A stretch of DNA of 64,000 nt. Source: JAAZZIT01 sp964480525 (GTDB lineage Bacteria; Bacillota; Clostridia; Oscillospirales; Ruminococcaceae). Positions 42,136 to 51,557 of this stretch are shown one piece after another; position 1 is the stretch's first letter, and each line of letters begins with the position of its first letter. The translations under genes and the position numbers were made by a program. Location of the stretch: the NCBI GenBank assembly GCA_964480525.1, contig CAYZOV010000004.1:43885-107884 (forward strand), given 5' to 3'. The notes beneath the pieces were generated by a model. It saw only the letters and a program-made list of their open reading frames with translations. It was not told where the DNA came from and searched no databases.

Positions 42136-43446
42136 TTACAACTCAAATTTTTGTTTGTCGAAAACGTTAATGTCCTCACCCATTTGAACTTCTATAAGTT
42201 TAAGTTCGGTTTTTGCGATAACCGTATGTTTGCTTTCCCGTGCCATAGCGATTACGTCGCCTGTTTTGACATTTCGTTCGATTCCGTCAACAATGGTTTT
42301 ACCCTCACCGCTGATAACAACCCAAATTTCGTCACGTCCACGGTGGCTGTGATAGTTCATTTTGTGACCCTCGTTAAGGGTAACTTTAATCGTCAGCGAT
42401 TGGGTTTCAACGTCGATAACTTTATAGCTTCCCCAGGATTTTTCCGCAAACATAATTTGCTGTTCAAATTTGTCCACAAAAGGTTTTATGTAGCTTGACT
42501 GCTCCTTGTCCGATACCAAAATTCCCTCAGGCGAAGCGGAAATAATCACATCATGAAGCCCCATTGCAAGAACAGGTACGTCCATTTCGTTTACAATGCT
42601 GACGTCTGTGCATTTGTCGTTAATAACGCCGTTTCCGACCACATCATCAACCATTGCTTCTGTGAGGGTGTTCCATGTGCCCAAATCTTTCCACATTCCT
42701 GCAAAACGCACAACCTGAATATTTTTTTCGTGTTCAACAACAGCATAGTCAAAGGAAATCTTTTCAAGAGTGCTGTATTTGGAAAACAGGTCGTTGTAGT
42801 CGGTGAAATCCATAAGTTCGTGTGCCTTATTAAGAACGTATTTCAGCTTGTATGCAAACACACCGCCGTTCCACAATGCACCCTGGGAAATATATTCTTC
42901 TGCCACATCTGCCGTTGGCTTTTCTTTGAAAGTTTTCACAGCAGTAACGTGGTCTTTGTTTTCGGGAATAATATATCCGTATTTTTCGCTTGGATATGTA
43001 GGTTCAATTCCCATTAAAACAAGGTTTGCCTGACTTTTTTCAGCTTGTTGCGATAATTCTTTCAATGCCGAAAAATAATCGTCCTCAACGTATGGGTCAA
43101 CAGGGCATACAACAACGCTTTCTTCGGGGTCGATTTTCAGCACGTCAACAAGATAAGCAGTTGCGAGGGCTATTGCCGGAAAAGTGTCACGGCGACAAGG
43201 TTCTATGCTTATTCCTACGTCTTTTCCCAGTTGGTTATGAATAGCCGAAACTTGGGATTTTGACGTGGCTATGGTTACGGAAGCGTTTTCGTCCACGCTT
43301 TTAATCTGGCGATAAACACGCTGAACCATAGATTCGTATGTTCCGTCATCTTTTTTGAAAATTTTTATAAACTGTTTGGAACGAACGTCATTTGACAAAG
43401 GCCACAAACGTTTTCCCGAACCACCCGATAACAATATAGTATTCAT
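42136..43446 (-). CDS. manC: Mannose-1-phosphate guanylyltransferase (with C-terminal cupin domain)
   Basis: 436 residues. The N-terminus NTILLSGGSGKRLWPLSNDVRSKQF is the nucleotidyltransferase signature. FKEKPTADVAEEYISQGALWNGGVFAYK lies near residue 170. The C-terminal ~110 residues form the cupin region of the type II phosphomannose isomerase/GDP-mannose pyrophosphorylase family (KVTLNEGHKMNYHSHRGRDEIWVVISGEG). It makes GDP-mannose from GTP and mannose-1-phosphate. It is last in the gmd-fcl-manC operon, 27 bases after fcl. Confidence 0.94.
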   Translation of the reverse strand: MNTILLSGGSGKRLWPLSNDVRSKQFIKIFKKDDGTYESMVQRVYRQIKSVDENASVTIATSKSQVSAIHNQLGKDVGISIEPCRRDTFPAIALATAYLVDVLKIDPEESVVVCPVDPYVEDDYFSALKELSQQAEKSQANLVLMGIEPTYPSEKYGYIIPENKDHVTAVKTFKEKPTADVAEEYISQGALWNGGVFAYKLKYVLNKAHELMDFTDYNDLFSKYSTLEKISFDYAVVEHEKNIQVVRFAGMWKDLGTWNTLTEAMVDDVVGNGVINDKCTDVSIVNEMDVPVLAMGLHDVIISASPEGILVSDKEQSSYIKPFVDKFEQQIMFAEKSWGSYKVIDVETQSLTIKVTLNEGHKMNYHSHRGRDEIWVVISGEGKTIVDGIERNVKTGDVIAMARESKHTVIAKTELKLIEVQMGEDINVFDKQKFEL

Positions 43447-43473
43447 TTGTTAATCCTCACTTTTACAAAAATT

Positions 43474-44418
43474 CTAGCGTTCCGCACGCATAGGGTTGTT
43501 CAAAAAATCTTCGTAAGAAAGCCTTATGCCGTCCTCAAGTTCGGTTTTGTATTTCCAACCGAGTTTTTCTGCCTTTGAAACGTCCAAAAGCTTTCTCGGT
43601 GTGCCGTTTGGTTTTGACGTATCCCAAAGAATTTTTCCTGTATAACCTACTACTTTTGCTACTAGTTCCGTAAGCTCTTTGATAGTAAGCTCTTTGCCTG
43701 TTCCTGCGTTTACCGTTTCGTCACCGGAATAATTATTCATAAGGAATACGCATAAATTAGCTAGGTCGTCAACGTACAAAAATTCACGCAAAGGCGAACC
43801 GTCACCCCAACAGGTCACGCTTTCGCAACCGTTAATTTTTGCTTCGTGAAAACGTCTGATTAAAGCGGGCAGAACGTGGCTGTGAGTTGGGTGATAGTTG
43901 TCGTTAGGTCCGTACAGGTTTGTCGGCATAACGCTTATATAATCTGTGCCGTATTGTTTGTTGAGAAATTCGCAGTATTTAAGACCCGAAATTTTTGCTA
44001 GGGCGTATGCTTCGTTGGTTTTTTCAAGTTCGCTTGTTAAGAGACAGCTTTCTTTCATTGGTTGTGGTGCCATTCGAGGGTAAATACACGACGAACCTAA
44101 AAATTCAAGCTTTTTACAGCCGTTTTTCCACGCTGAATGGATAACATTCATTTCCAAAATCATATTATCGTACATAAAATCCGCAAGTGCGTTTTGATTG
44201 GCGATTATTCCGCCAACTTTTGCCGCTGCAAGAAAAACGTACTCAGGTTTTTCTTTTTCAAAGAATTTTTCTACGTCGTCTTGTCTTGTTAAATCAAGCT
44301 CGCTGTGAGTTTTGGTGATAATGTTTGTGTAACCTTGACGAACAAGTTCACGAACGATTGCCGAACCTACCATTCCACGGTGTCCTGCAACATATATTTT
44401 TGCGTTTTTTTCCATCAT
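43474..44418 (-). CDS. fcl: GDP-L-fucose synthase
   Basis: A 314-residue epimerase/reductase. VAGHRGMVGSAIVRELVRQG binds NADP; LGSSCIYPRMAPQPMKES and YALAKISGLKYCE (Y-x3-K) form the active site; PTNLYGPNDNYHPTHSHVLPALI is the family hallmark. It converts GDP-4-keto-6-deoxymannose to GDP-L-fucose. It lies 24 bases after gmd, which makes its substrate. Confidence 0.95.
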   Translation of the reverse strand: MMEKNAKIYVAGHRGMVGSAIVRELVRQGYTNIITKTHSELDLTRQDDVEKFFEKEKPEYVFLAAAKVGGIIANQNALADFMYDNMILEMNVIHSAWKNGCKKLEFLGSSCIYPRMAPQPMKESCLLTSELEKTNEAYALAKISGLKYCEFLNKQYGTDYISVMPTNLYGPNDNYHPTHSHVLPALIRRFHEAKINGCESVTCWGDGSPLREFLYVDDLANLCVFLMNNYSGDETVNAGTGKELTIKELTELVAKVVGYTGKILWDTSKPNGTPRKLLDVSKAEKLGWKYKTELEDGIRLSYEDFLNNPMRAER

Positions 44419-44442
44419 AATTAAATGCCTTCTTTACATAAT

Positions 44443-45483
44443 TTACGCATTAAGCAATGCTTTTTCTTTTTTTGCAAGTTCTCTGTCGTGTTTTGCCATT
44501 ATTTCAACCAACTGTTCATAGGTTGTACTTTGAGGATTCCAACCCAAAACAGTTTTTGCTTTAGTCGGGTCGCCCCAAAGATTGTCTACGTCGGTAGGTC
44601 TGAACCATGCAGGATTTACGCAAACAAGCATTTTTCCTGTTTTGGCGTCGTAACCTTTCTCGTCAAGACCTGTGCCTTCCCAACGAATAGTTATTCCGTT
44701 TGCGGCAAAGGCTTTTTCGGTAAAGTCACGGACTGTGTGCTGAACACCTGTTGCAATTACAAAATCGTCAGGTGTTTCTTGTTGCATAATCAACCACATA
44801 CATTCAACGTAATCTTTTGCATATCCCCAGTCACGCAACGAATCCATATTTCCAAGCTCCAAATGGTCTTGAATACCCTCGGCAATACGTCCTGCCGCAA
44901 GGGTGATTTTTCTCGTAACAAAATTTTCACCTCTGCGTTCGGATTCGTGGTTAAATAAAATTCCGTTTACGGCAAACATTCCGTATGCCTCACGGTACTC
45001 CTTAACAATCCAAAAACCGTACTGCTTTGCGACAGCATACGGGCTGTATGGGTGGAACGGTGTAGTTTCACGCTGTGGTACTTCTTCAACTTTTCCGTAA
45101 AGTTCGGAAGTGGAAGCCTGATAAACTTTGGTTTTTTTCGCAAGTCCCAAAATTCTGCAAGCCTCTAAAATTCTCAAAACGCCCAATGCGTCAACGTCGC
45201 CTGAGTATTCAGGCACGTCAAATGACACCTGAACGTGACTTTGTGCAGCAAGGTTGTAAATTTCGTCAGGCTGTACAAGATTTATAATTCTGATAAGGCT
45301 TGAGGAATCGGATAAATCTCCGTCGTGAAGTTTGATTTTTCCCATAAGGTGGTCAATTCTTGCTGTGTTTGAAATTGACGCACGGCGTGTAATTCCGTGA
45401 ACCTCGTAACCTTTTTCCAACAAAAATTCTGCAAGATACGAACCGTCCTGACCTGTAATTCCTGTAATAAGTGCTTTTTTCAT
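44443..45483 (-). CDS. gmd: GDP-mannose 4,6-dehydratase
   Basis: A 346-residue short-chain dehydratase. ALITGITGQDGSYLAEFLLEKGYEVHGI at the N-terminus and VYQASTSELYGKVEEVPQRETTPFHPYSPYAVAKQY are diagnostic, followed by LFNHESERRGENFVTRKI, the GMD hallmark. It performs the first committed step from GDP-mannose to GDP-fucose. The start is the ATG complementary to 45481-45483, behind AAAGGAGAG; an upstream ATG would add 34 residues unlike the family. Confidence 0.95.
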   Translation of the reverse strand: MKKALITGITGQDGSYLAEFLLEKGYEVHGITRRASISNTARIDHLMGKIKLHDGDLSDSSSLIRIINLVQPDEIYNLAAQSHVQVSFDVPEYSGDVDALGVLRILEACRILGLAKKTKVYQASTSELYGKVEEVPQRETTPFHPYSPYAVAKQYGFWIVKEYREAYGMFAVNGILFNHESERRGENFVTRKITLAAGRIAEGIQDHLELGNMDSLRDWGYAKDYVECMWLIMQQETPDDFVIATGVQHTVRDFTEKAFAANGITIRWEGTGLDEKGYDAKTGKMLVCVNPAWFRPTDVDNLWGDPTKAKTVLGWNPQSTTYEQLVEIMAKHDRELAKKEKALLNA

Positions 45484-45531
45484 AGTATGTTTACTCTCCT
45501 TTGAAAAGTTTTTGTTTAGTTGACAAATACT

Positions 45532-45560
45532 ATTATAATTTCTTTTTGGAAAATTAAAAG
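45532..45560 (-). promoter_or_regulatory. Probable promoter of gmd-fcl-manC
   Basis: On the minus strand TATAAT (complement of 45532-45537) has a weak -35 CTTTTA 17 bases upstream. It is about 50 bases from the gmd start. The plus-strand TTGACA at 45520 has no -10 at a usable distance. Confidence 0.4.
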
Positions 45561-45694
45561 TGCAGATGTTGACATAAATTAGCACAATATTGGTTTTTGA
45601 AATAAGACGGGTTATTGCAATTCTTTAACTGAAATGGCAAATTCGGACAGCGGTATGGCGTTTAAAAAAATCCCAACAATCTATATGGTTTTAA

Positions 45695-45723
45695 TTGACT
45701 TTATCTCTTTAATATGTTATAAT
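45695..45723 (+). promoter_or_regulatory. Promoter of manA
   Basis: TTGACT (45695-45700) and TATAAT (45718-45723) with a 17-base spacer ending ATGT. It is 40 bases from the manA start. The gap 45561-45694 holds nothing else I recognise. Confidence 0.65.
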
Positions 45724-45762
45724 CTTAATATATATATTAAATTTCAGAAACGAGGTAAATTT

Positions 45763-46716
45763 ATGGCTGTTATAAAGCTTGAACCTGCATTTAAGGACTA
45801 TATCTGGGGCGGAACTAAGCTCCGTGACGAATTCGGAAAAAACTGTGACTACGAAAAGGTTGCCGAAAGCTGGGAGCTTTCTTGTCATAAGGACGGAAAT
45901 TCCGTTGTGGCAAACGGCGACGACAAGGGGCTTACTTTGGCTGAATATATTGAAAAGCACGGCAAAAAGATTTTGGGAGAAAACTGTGAAAAGTTTGATA
46001 ATTTTCCTATTCTCATTAAGCTTATTGACGCAAAGGATAATTTGTCCGTTCAGGTACACCCGAACAACGACTATGCTTTGAAAGTTGAGGGTGAGTACGG
46101 AAAAACCGAAATGTGGTATATTGTTGACTGTGACGAGGGTGCAACACTTCTTTATGGCTTTAAAAAGGAAATTTCAAAGGACGAATTTGCACAGAGAATT
46201 GCAGACAACACACTTCTTGAGGTGACAAACGCTGTGCCTGTTAAAAAGGGTGATGTTTTCTTTATCGAAGCGGGTACTTTGCACGCAATCGGCAAAGGCA
46301 TTTTGATTGCCGAAATCCAGCAGAACTCGAATACTACATACAGAATTTACGACTACGGACGTGTGGGAAACGACGGCAAACCTAGAGAATTGCACGTTGA
46401 AAAGGCTAAGGACGTAACAAATCTTTGTCCTGCAAAGGCTTATCCTGAAACAGCCGTTGAGCAAAAAGACGGCTACACAACAAAACTTTTGTCTAGCTGT
46501 GATTATTTCACAACCTATGCTGTTGACGTGGAAAACAAGGCTGTGCTTGAGGCTGACGAAAAGTCGTTTAACTCACTTCTTATTCTTGAGGGTGAGGGCG
46601 AAGTTGTGGCAGATGACGCTGTTAAATTTAAAAAGGGCGACAGCATTTTTGTAACGGCAGGCACAGGTAAATTTACTGTTGACGGAAAATGCAAATTCGT
46701 TTTGACAAAGGTTTAA
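45763..46716 (+). CDS. manA: Mannose-6-phosphate isomerase, class I
   Basis: A 317-residue cupin isomerase interconverting fructose-6-phosphate and mannose-6-phosphate. LEPAFKDYIWGGTKLRDEFG at the start, LSVQVHPNNDYALKVEGEYGKTEMWYI near residue 95 (zinc-binding His and Glu) and VFFIEAGTLHAIGKGILIAEIQQNSNTTYRIYDYGR near residue 165 are typical of Bacillus-type ManA. The start is ATG 45763 behind CGAGGT; an in-frame ATG at 45634 lies upstream of the promoter. It supplies mannose-6-phosphate for the divergent GDP-mannose/GDP-fucose operon. A phosphomannomutase gene is not in the window. Confidence 0.94.
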   Translation: MAVIKLEPAFKDYIWGGTKLRDEFGKNCDYEKVAESWELSCHKDGNSVVANGDDKGLTLAEYIEKHGKKILGENCEKFDNFPILIKLIDAKDNLSVQVHPNNDYALKVEGEYGKTEMWYIVDCDEGATLLYGFKKEISKDEFAQRIADNTLLEVTNAVPVKKGDVFFIEAGTLHAIGKGILIAEIQQNSNTTYRIYDYGRVGNDGKPRELHVEKAKDVTNLCPAKAYPETAVEQKDGYTTKLLSSCDYFTTYAVDVENKAVLEADEKSFNSLLILEGEGEVVADDAVKFKKGDSIFVTAGTGKFTVDGKCKFVLTKV

Positions 46717-46732
46717 AAGATAGGTAAAATTT

Positions 46733-47569
46733 ATGATTGATAAAATAATGTCTGTTTATTATCCCGACAAGGTTTTGCAGGAAATTCAGAGAGTACAGTC
46801 TGAGCATAGGCTGAAGCTTATCGAATTTTGGGGGATAAAAGAGGGTCAAAGGGTTTTGGAAATCGGCTGTGGACAGGGTGACACTACGGTGGCACTTGGG
46901 TATGTGGTCGGCAAAAACGGCTTTGTTCACGGGCTTGACTGTGCCGATGAAAATTACGGCGCACCCGAAACCCTGGGTAAGGCTCGAAAAAGAATAATGA
47001 AAACAGAACTTGGCGACCGACTGAAAATGACCTTTGAGTGCAATATACTTAACGACGATATTGTGTTTGAAAAGGACGAGTTTGACGTGGTGGTGCTTTC
47101 CCATTGTCTGTGGTATTTTCCCGATTATGAGGTTTTGGAGAAAATTCTCAAAAAGGTTAAACCTTATGCAAAAAAACTTTGCATTGCCGAATGGAATCCG
47201 ATTATTACAAATTCATCACAGCTAAGTCATCTTTATTCTGCACAGGTTCAGTCGATTTGTGAAAGTTTTGTGGAAAACAGCGATTCAAACATACGGACAA
47301 TGTTTTATCCGAATGATATTAAAACAGCCGTTGTGTCGGCTGGGTACAGAATTACAAACACGGCGAATATTTATTCTGAAAATGTGAATGACGCTAGGTG
47401 GGAGGTCGATATGACCTTGTCGGTTTATCCTAGAAAAATAAGCAGAAATCAGCATATTCCCGACAGATTAAAGGAACTTTTGCTTTCACAGATTCAAGCG
47501 ATTCGTGACGCAAAGGAAATCAAACCAATGGCTAGTTATGTACTAACCGCCACGAGATGTGACGACTAA
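46733..47569 (+). CDS. Class I SAM-dependent methyltransferase
   Basis: 278 residues. Motif I VLEIGCGQGDTTVALGYVVG near residues 41-60 binds S-adenosylmethionine; VVVLSHCLWYFPDYEVLEKIL corresponds to motif II/III. It lacks other recognisable domains. It is 17 bases after manA and 25 bases before the ROK kinase gene on the same strand. The substrate could be a sugar, a small molecule or a protein; context does not decide. Confidence 0.82.
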   Translation: MIDKIMSVYYPDKVLQEIQRVQSEHRLKLIEFWGIKEGQRVLEIGCGQGDTTVALGYVVGKNGFVHGLDCADENYGAPETLGKARKRIMKTELGDRLKMTFECNILNDDIVFEKDEFDVVVLSHCLWYFPDYEVLEKILKKVKPYAKKLCIAEWNPIITNSSQLSHLYSAQVQSICESFVENSDSNIRTMFYPNDIKTAVVSAGYRITNTANIYSENVNDARWEVDMTLSVYPRKISRNQHIPDRLKELLLSQIQAIRDAKEIKPMASYVLTATRCDD

Positions 47570-47593
47570 ATAATTTTTAAAAGGGGATTTTTT

Positions 47594-48556
47594 ATGAAGT
47601 ATTATATCGGTATCGACTTAGGTGGAACTAACATTAAAGCAGGTGTTGTAAACGAAAATTACGAAATTGTTTCCACAGCAAAGGTAAAAACCAATCTTCC
47701 ACGTCCGTCAGAGGAAATTTGCGACGATATGGTAAAGGTGGCTTTGGAAGCTGTTGAAAAAGCAGGTATTTCCATTGACGACGTTCAGAGCGTTGGCGTA
47801 GGTACACCGGGTATTGCAAACAGCGGTAACGGCGTCGTGGAATATTCAAACAATTTGGGATTTGAAAATGTTCCTATGGCTAAGATGATTGGTGAAAAAA
47901 TCAACAAGCCTGTGTTTATCGAAAATGACGCAAACGCCGCAGCATACGGTGAATTTGTGGCAGGCTCGGCAAAGGGTGCAAACGACGCTGTTTGTATCAC
48001 TTTGGGAACAGGCGTTGGTGGTGGAATTATCATTAACGGCAAAATTTATTCCGGCTTTAACTATGCAGGTGCGGAAATCGGTCATACTGTTATCGAGGTT
48101 GACGGACCTCAATGTACTTGCGGAAGAAAGGGCTGTTTTGAAGTTTTCTCGTCTGCAACAGGTCTTATCAGAATGACTAAAGAGGCAATGGAAAAGGACA
48201 AAAATTCTCTTATGTGGCAGATGATGAAGAAAGACGGCGACCACGTTTCGGGCAGACTTGCGTTTAATGCAATGAGAGCAGGGGACAAGTCGGCTAAGGA
48301 AGTTGTTGACAAGTACATAAAGTATCTCGCAGCAGGTATTACAAACACAATCAACATTTTCCAGCCTGATATTCTTTGCGTTGGCGGTGGCGTTTGCAAC
48401 GAGGGCGACCCACTTCTTTTGCCACTTAAGGAGCTTGTTAAAAAGGAAGTTTATACAAGAAATTCAAATAAAAACACTGAAATTGTTATCGCAAGTCTGG
48501 GCAATGACGCAGGCATAATCGGTGCCGCATTTTTGGGACTTGCAAAACAAAACTAA
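47594..48556 (+). CDS. ROK family glucokinase
   Basis: 320 residues. IGIDLGGTNIKAGVV near residues 4-18 is the ATP-binding phosphate motif; ENDANAAAYGEF near 110 holds the catalytic Asp; LGTGVGGGIIING follows; GHTVIEVDGPQCTCGRKGCFE near 158-178 is the ROK zinc site with its CxCGxxGCxE pattern. The length fits glucokinases of Firmicutes. It follows AAAAGGGG. It phosphorylates glucose to glucose-6-phosphate, or a related hexose. Confidence 0.9.
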   Translation: MKYYIGIDLGGTNIKAGVVNENYEIVSTAKVKTNLPRPSEEICDDMVKVALEAVEKAGISIDDVQSVGVGTPGIANSGNGVVEYSNNLGFENVPMAKMIGEKINKPVFIENDANAAAYGEFVAGSAKGANDAVCITLGTGVGGGIIINGKIYSGFNYAGAEIGHTVIEVDGPQCTCGRKGCFEVFSSATGLIRMTKEAMEKDKNSLMWQMMKKDGDHVSGRLAFNAMRAGDKSAKEVVDKYIKYLAAGITNTINIFQPDILCVGGGVCNEGDPLLLPLKELVKKEVYTRNSNKNTEIVIASLGNDAGIIGAAFLGLAKQN

Positions 48557-48584
48557 ATCTAACCCTTGAAAGGAAGTCTTAAAT

Positions 48585-50249
48585 ATGGGTTGTAACTTTT
48601 TTTGCGATGGTGTTGACAAAGCACCTCAAAGGTCGCTTTTTAACGCATTGGGATTTACAAACGAAGAAATGAAAAAGCCGCTTGTAGGTATTGTTTCGTC
48701 CTATAACGAAATTGTACCGGGGCATATGAACATTGATAAAATCGTTGACGCAGTAAAGCTTGGGGTTGCCGCAGCAGGTGGAACGCCTGTTGTTTTCCCT
48801 GCGATTGCTGTGTGTGACGGAATTGCGATGGGACACGTTGGAATGAAATATTCCCTTGTTACCCGTGACCTTATTGCCGATTCAACAGAATGTATGGCAC
48901 TTGCTCATCATTTTGACGCACTTGTTATGGTTCCGAACTGTGACAAAAACGTACCGGGACTTTTGATGGCTGCCGCACGAGTAAATGTTCCGACAATTTT
49001 TGTGTCAGGAGGTCCAATGCTTGCAGGTCACGTTAAGGGCAAAAAAACCTCGCTTTCGAGTATGTTTGAGGCTGTAGGAACTTATAACGCAGGAAACTAC
49101 ACTCTTGAGGACGTAGAGGAGTACGAAAACAAGGCTTGTCCTACCTGTGGTAGCTGTTCGGGAATGTACACGGCAAATTCGATGAACTGTTTAACCGAGG
49201 TTTTGGGAATGGGTCTTAGAGGAAACGGTACAATTCCCGCAGTTTATTCAGACAGAATTAAGCTTGCTAAAATGGCAGGTATGCAGGTTATGGAGCTTTA
49301 CAGAAAAAATATCAGACCTCTTGATATTATGACTAAGGAAGCTATAATTAACGCAATTACGGCTGATATGGCTTTGGGCTGTTCAACAAACTCTATGCTA
49401 CATCTTCCTGCTATCGCTCACGAATGTGGTTTTGAACTTGACCTTGATTTTGTAAATGAAATTTCAAAGAGAACACCGAACCTTTGTCATCTTGCACCTG
49501 CGGGAAATACCTATATGGAAGATTTAAACGAGGCAGGTGGAGTTTACGCTGTTCTTAACGAACTTTCAAAGAAGAATTTGCTCAATCTTGATTGTATGAC
49601 CTGTACAGGAAAAACGATGGGCGAAAACATTAAAAATTGCGTAAACAAAAACCCTGACATAATCAGACCTATTGAAAATCCTTATTCTCAAACAGGTGGA
49701 ATTGCTGTTTTGCGAGGAAATCTTGCACCTGATACCTGCGTTGTAAAGCGTTCGGCTGTTGTTGACGAAATGCTTGTACATCAAGGCCCTGCAAGAGTTT
49801 TCGACTGTGAGGAGGACGCTATCGAAGCAATCCGTGGTGGCAAAATCGTAGCAGGCGATGTTGTGGTTATTCGTTACGAGGGTCCAAAGGGTGGACCGGG
49901 TATGAGAGAAATGCTCAATCCTACATCTGCAATCGCAGGAATGGGACTGGGTTCAAGCGTTGCACTTATCACAGACGGACGATTCAGCGGTGCTTCCCGT
50001 GGTGCGTCTATCGGACATGTTTCGCCAGAGGCTGCTGTTGGTGGGCCTATTGCTCTTGTTGAAGAGGGGGATATTATCAAAATTGATATTCCTGCAAACA
50101 CCATTAACCTTGATGTTTCGGACGAGGAACTTGAAAGACGTAAAAAGGCTTGGACGCCGAGAGAGCCAAAGGTTAAAACAGGCTATCTTGCGAGATATGC
50201 GTCACTTGTTACTTCGGGTAACAGAGGTGCGATTTTGGAAATCAAATAG
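48585..50249 (+). CDS. ilvD: Dihydroxy-acid dehydratase
   Basis: A 554-residue Fe-S dehydratase of valine, leucine and isoleucine synthesis. VPNCDKNVPGLLMAAARVNVP and ACPTCGSCSGMYTANSMNCL supply the cluster cysteines. GALGxSx-type motifs are replaced here by the usual IlvD GLGSSVALITDGRFSGASRG near residue 455. It starts 28 bases after the ROK gene, behind AAAGGAAG. No other ilv or leu gene is adjacent, so the rest of the pathway lies elsewhere. Confidence 0.96.
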   Translation: MGCNFFCDGVDKAPQRSLFNALGFTNEEMKKPLVGIVSSYNEIVPGHMNIDKIVDAVKLGVAAAGGTPVVFPAIAVCDGIAMGHVGMKYSLVTRDLIADSTECMALAHHFDALVMVPNCDKNVPGLLMAAARVNVPTIFVSGGPMLAGHVKGKKTSLSSMFEAVGTYNAGNYTLEDVEEYENKACPTCGSCSGMYTANSMNCLTEVLGMGLRGNGTIPAVYSDRIKLAKMAGMQVMELYRKNIRPLDIMTKEAIINAITADMALGCSTNSMLHLPAIAHECGFELDLDFVNEISKRTPNLCHLAPAGNTYMEDLNEAGGVYAVLNELSKKNLLNLDCMTCTGKTMGENIKNCVNKNPDIIRPIENPYSQTGGIAVLRGNLAPDTCVVKRSAVVDEMLVHQGPARVFDCEEDAIEAIRGGKIVAGDVVVIRYEGPKGGPGMREMLNPTSAIAGMGLGSSVALITDGRFSGASRGASIGHVSPEAAVGGPIALVEEGDIIKIDIPANTINLDVSDEELERRKKAWTPREPKVKTGYLARYASLVTSGNRGAILEIK

Positions 50250-50266
50250 AATTTTGGAGTGATTGA

Positions 50267-51535
50267 ATGTTACTTTTAAAAAATGTTCACGCAGTAGACA
50301 GCTTGACGGGACTTGACGAAATTACGGATATTTTAATCGAAAACGGCAAAATTGTGGAAGTGAAAAACGGTATCACCGAAAAGGCTGACAGAATTTTGGA
50401 CGGCAAAGGAAAACTGTGCGTTTTTCCGGGTCTTGTAGATATGCACATTCATCTCCGTGACCCAGGATTTACTCACAAAGAGGACATTATCACGGGTACA
50501 AATTCGGCAAAGGCAGGCGGCTTTACGGCTGTTTTGTGTATGCCAAATACAAAACCTGTGTGCGATAATGCCCAAACCATAGAATATATCCTTGAAAAAT
50601 CCAAAAATACAGGCGTTAAGGTTTATCCCGTGGGCTGTATTACAAAAGGTATGAAAAGCGAGGAACTTTGCGATTTTGAGGAGCTTAAAAACGCAGGAGC
50701 TATCGCAATTTCCGATGACGGACGACCTGTGGAAAATGCCGAGCTTATGCGTAAGGCTTTGGAGCTTACAAACGAAAACGGACTTTTGGTTACGTCACAT
50801 TGTGAGGATTTGAAAATCATAAACGGTGGAATAATGAACAAAGGCGAAGTTTCTAAAAAGCTTGGAGTAAAGGGTATGGACAGAGCCAGCGAGGATTATG
50901 TGACTGCTCGTGAAATTGCACTTGCAAGGTCGTGTGACGCTAAAATCCACATTGCCCACGTTTCTACATGCGGGTCGGTGGACATTATTCGTTCGGCTAA
51001 AAAGGACGGCGTAAAGGTCACCTGCGAAACCTGTCCGCATTATTTTACTTATACCGATGAAAAGCTTGAGAGCTTGGACGCAGATTATCGCATGAACCCA
51101 CCTCTTAGAACGGAAAAAGACCGACAGGCTATCGAAAATGCCGTGCTTGACGGAACGATAGACTGTATTGTGACAGACCACGCTCCACACACTAAAGAAG
51201 AAAAAGCTGATTTTTATAAAGCACCTAACGGGGTTGTGGGACTGGAAACATCACTTGCTGTGACGTTGACAAGGCTTTACCACACGGGAAAGTGTAATCT
51301 TGCGAAAATTTGCGAAATTATGAGCCAAAACCCTAGAAAAATTTTAGGACTTGAAGAAATTTCGATTAAAAAGGGAAGTCGTGCCGATTTGTGCGTGTTC
51401 GACCCTGACCTTGAGTGGGAAGTTATTCCCGAGGAATTGCACTCGAAGTCTAAAAATACAGTTTTCAAAGGCGAAAAGCTTAGAGGAAAAAATGTTTGCA
51501 CAATTTCAGACGGAAAAATTGTGTTTGAACTTTAA
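50267..51535 (+). CDS. pyrC: Dihydroorotase
   Basis: A 422-residue amidohydrolase that forms dihydroorotate from carbamoyl aspartate. PGLVDMHIHLRDPGFTHKEDI near residue 55 contains the HxH metal site; CMPNTKPV near 90, SHCEDLK near 178, HIAHVSTCGSVDIIR near 227 and the catalytic Asp in IVTDHAPHTKEEK near 303 complete the class I type. It lies 17 bases after ilvD and starts the pyrimidine set pyrC-pyrF-pyrK-pyrD. Confidence 0.95.
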   Translation: MLLLKNVHAVDSLTGLDEITDILIENGKIVEVKNGITEKADRILDGKGKLCVFPGLVDMHIHLRDPGFTHKEDIITGTNSAKAGGFTAVLCMPNTKPVCDNAQTIEYILEKSKNTGVKVYPVGCITKGMKSEELCDFEELKNAGAIAISDDGRPVENAELMRKALELTNENGLLVTSHCEDLKIINGGIMNKGEVSKKLGVKGMDRASEDYVTAREIALARSCDAKIHIAHVSTCGSVDIIRSAKKDGVKVTCETCPHYFTYTDEKLESLDADYRMNPPLRTEKDRQAIENAVLDGTIDCIVTDHAPHTKEEKADFYKAPNGVVGLETSLAVTLTRLYHTGKCNLAKICEIMSQNPRKILGLEEISIKKGSRADLCVFDPDLEWEVIPEELHSKSKNTVFKGEKLRGKNVCTISDGKIVFEL

Positions 51536-51557
51536 ATATTTATAAGGAGTTGTTTTT

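Noticed and set aside
45520..45539. Plus-strand TTGACA and TATAAT near 45520-45539
   Set aside because: They are only eight bases apart, which is not a usable promoter spacing. The minus-strand reading of the -10 fits the gmd operon better.
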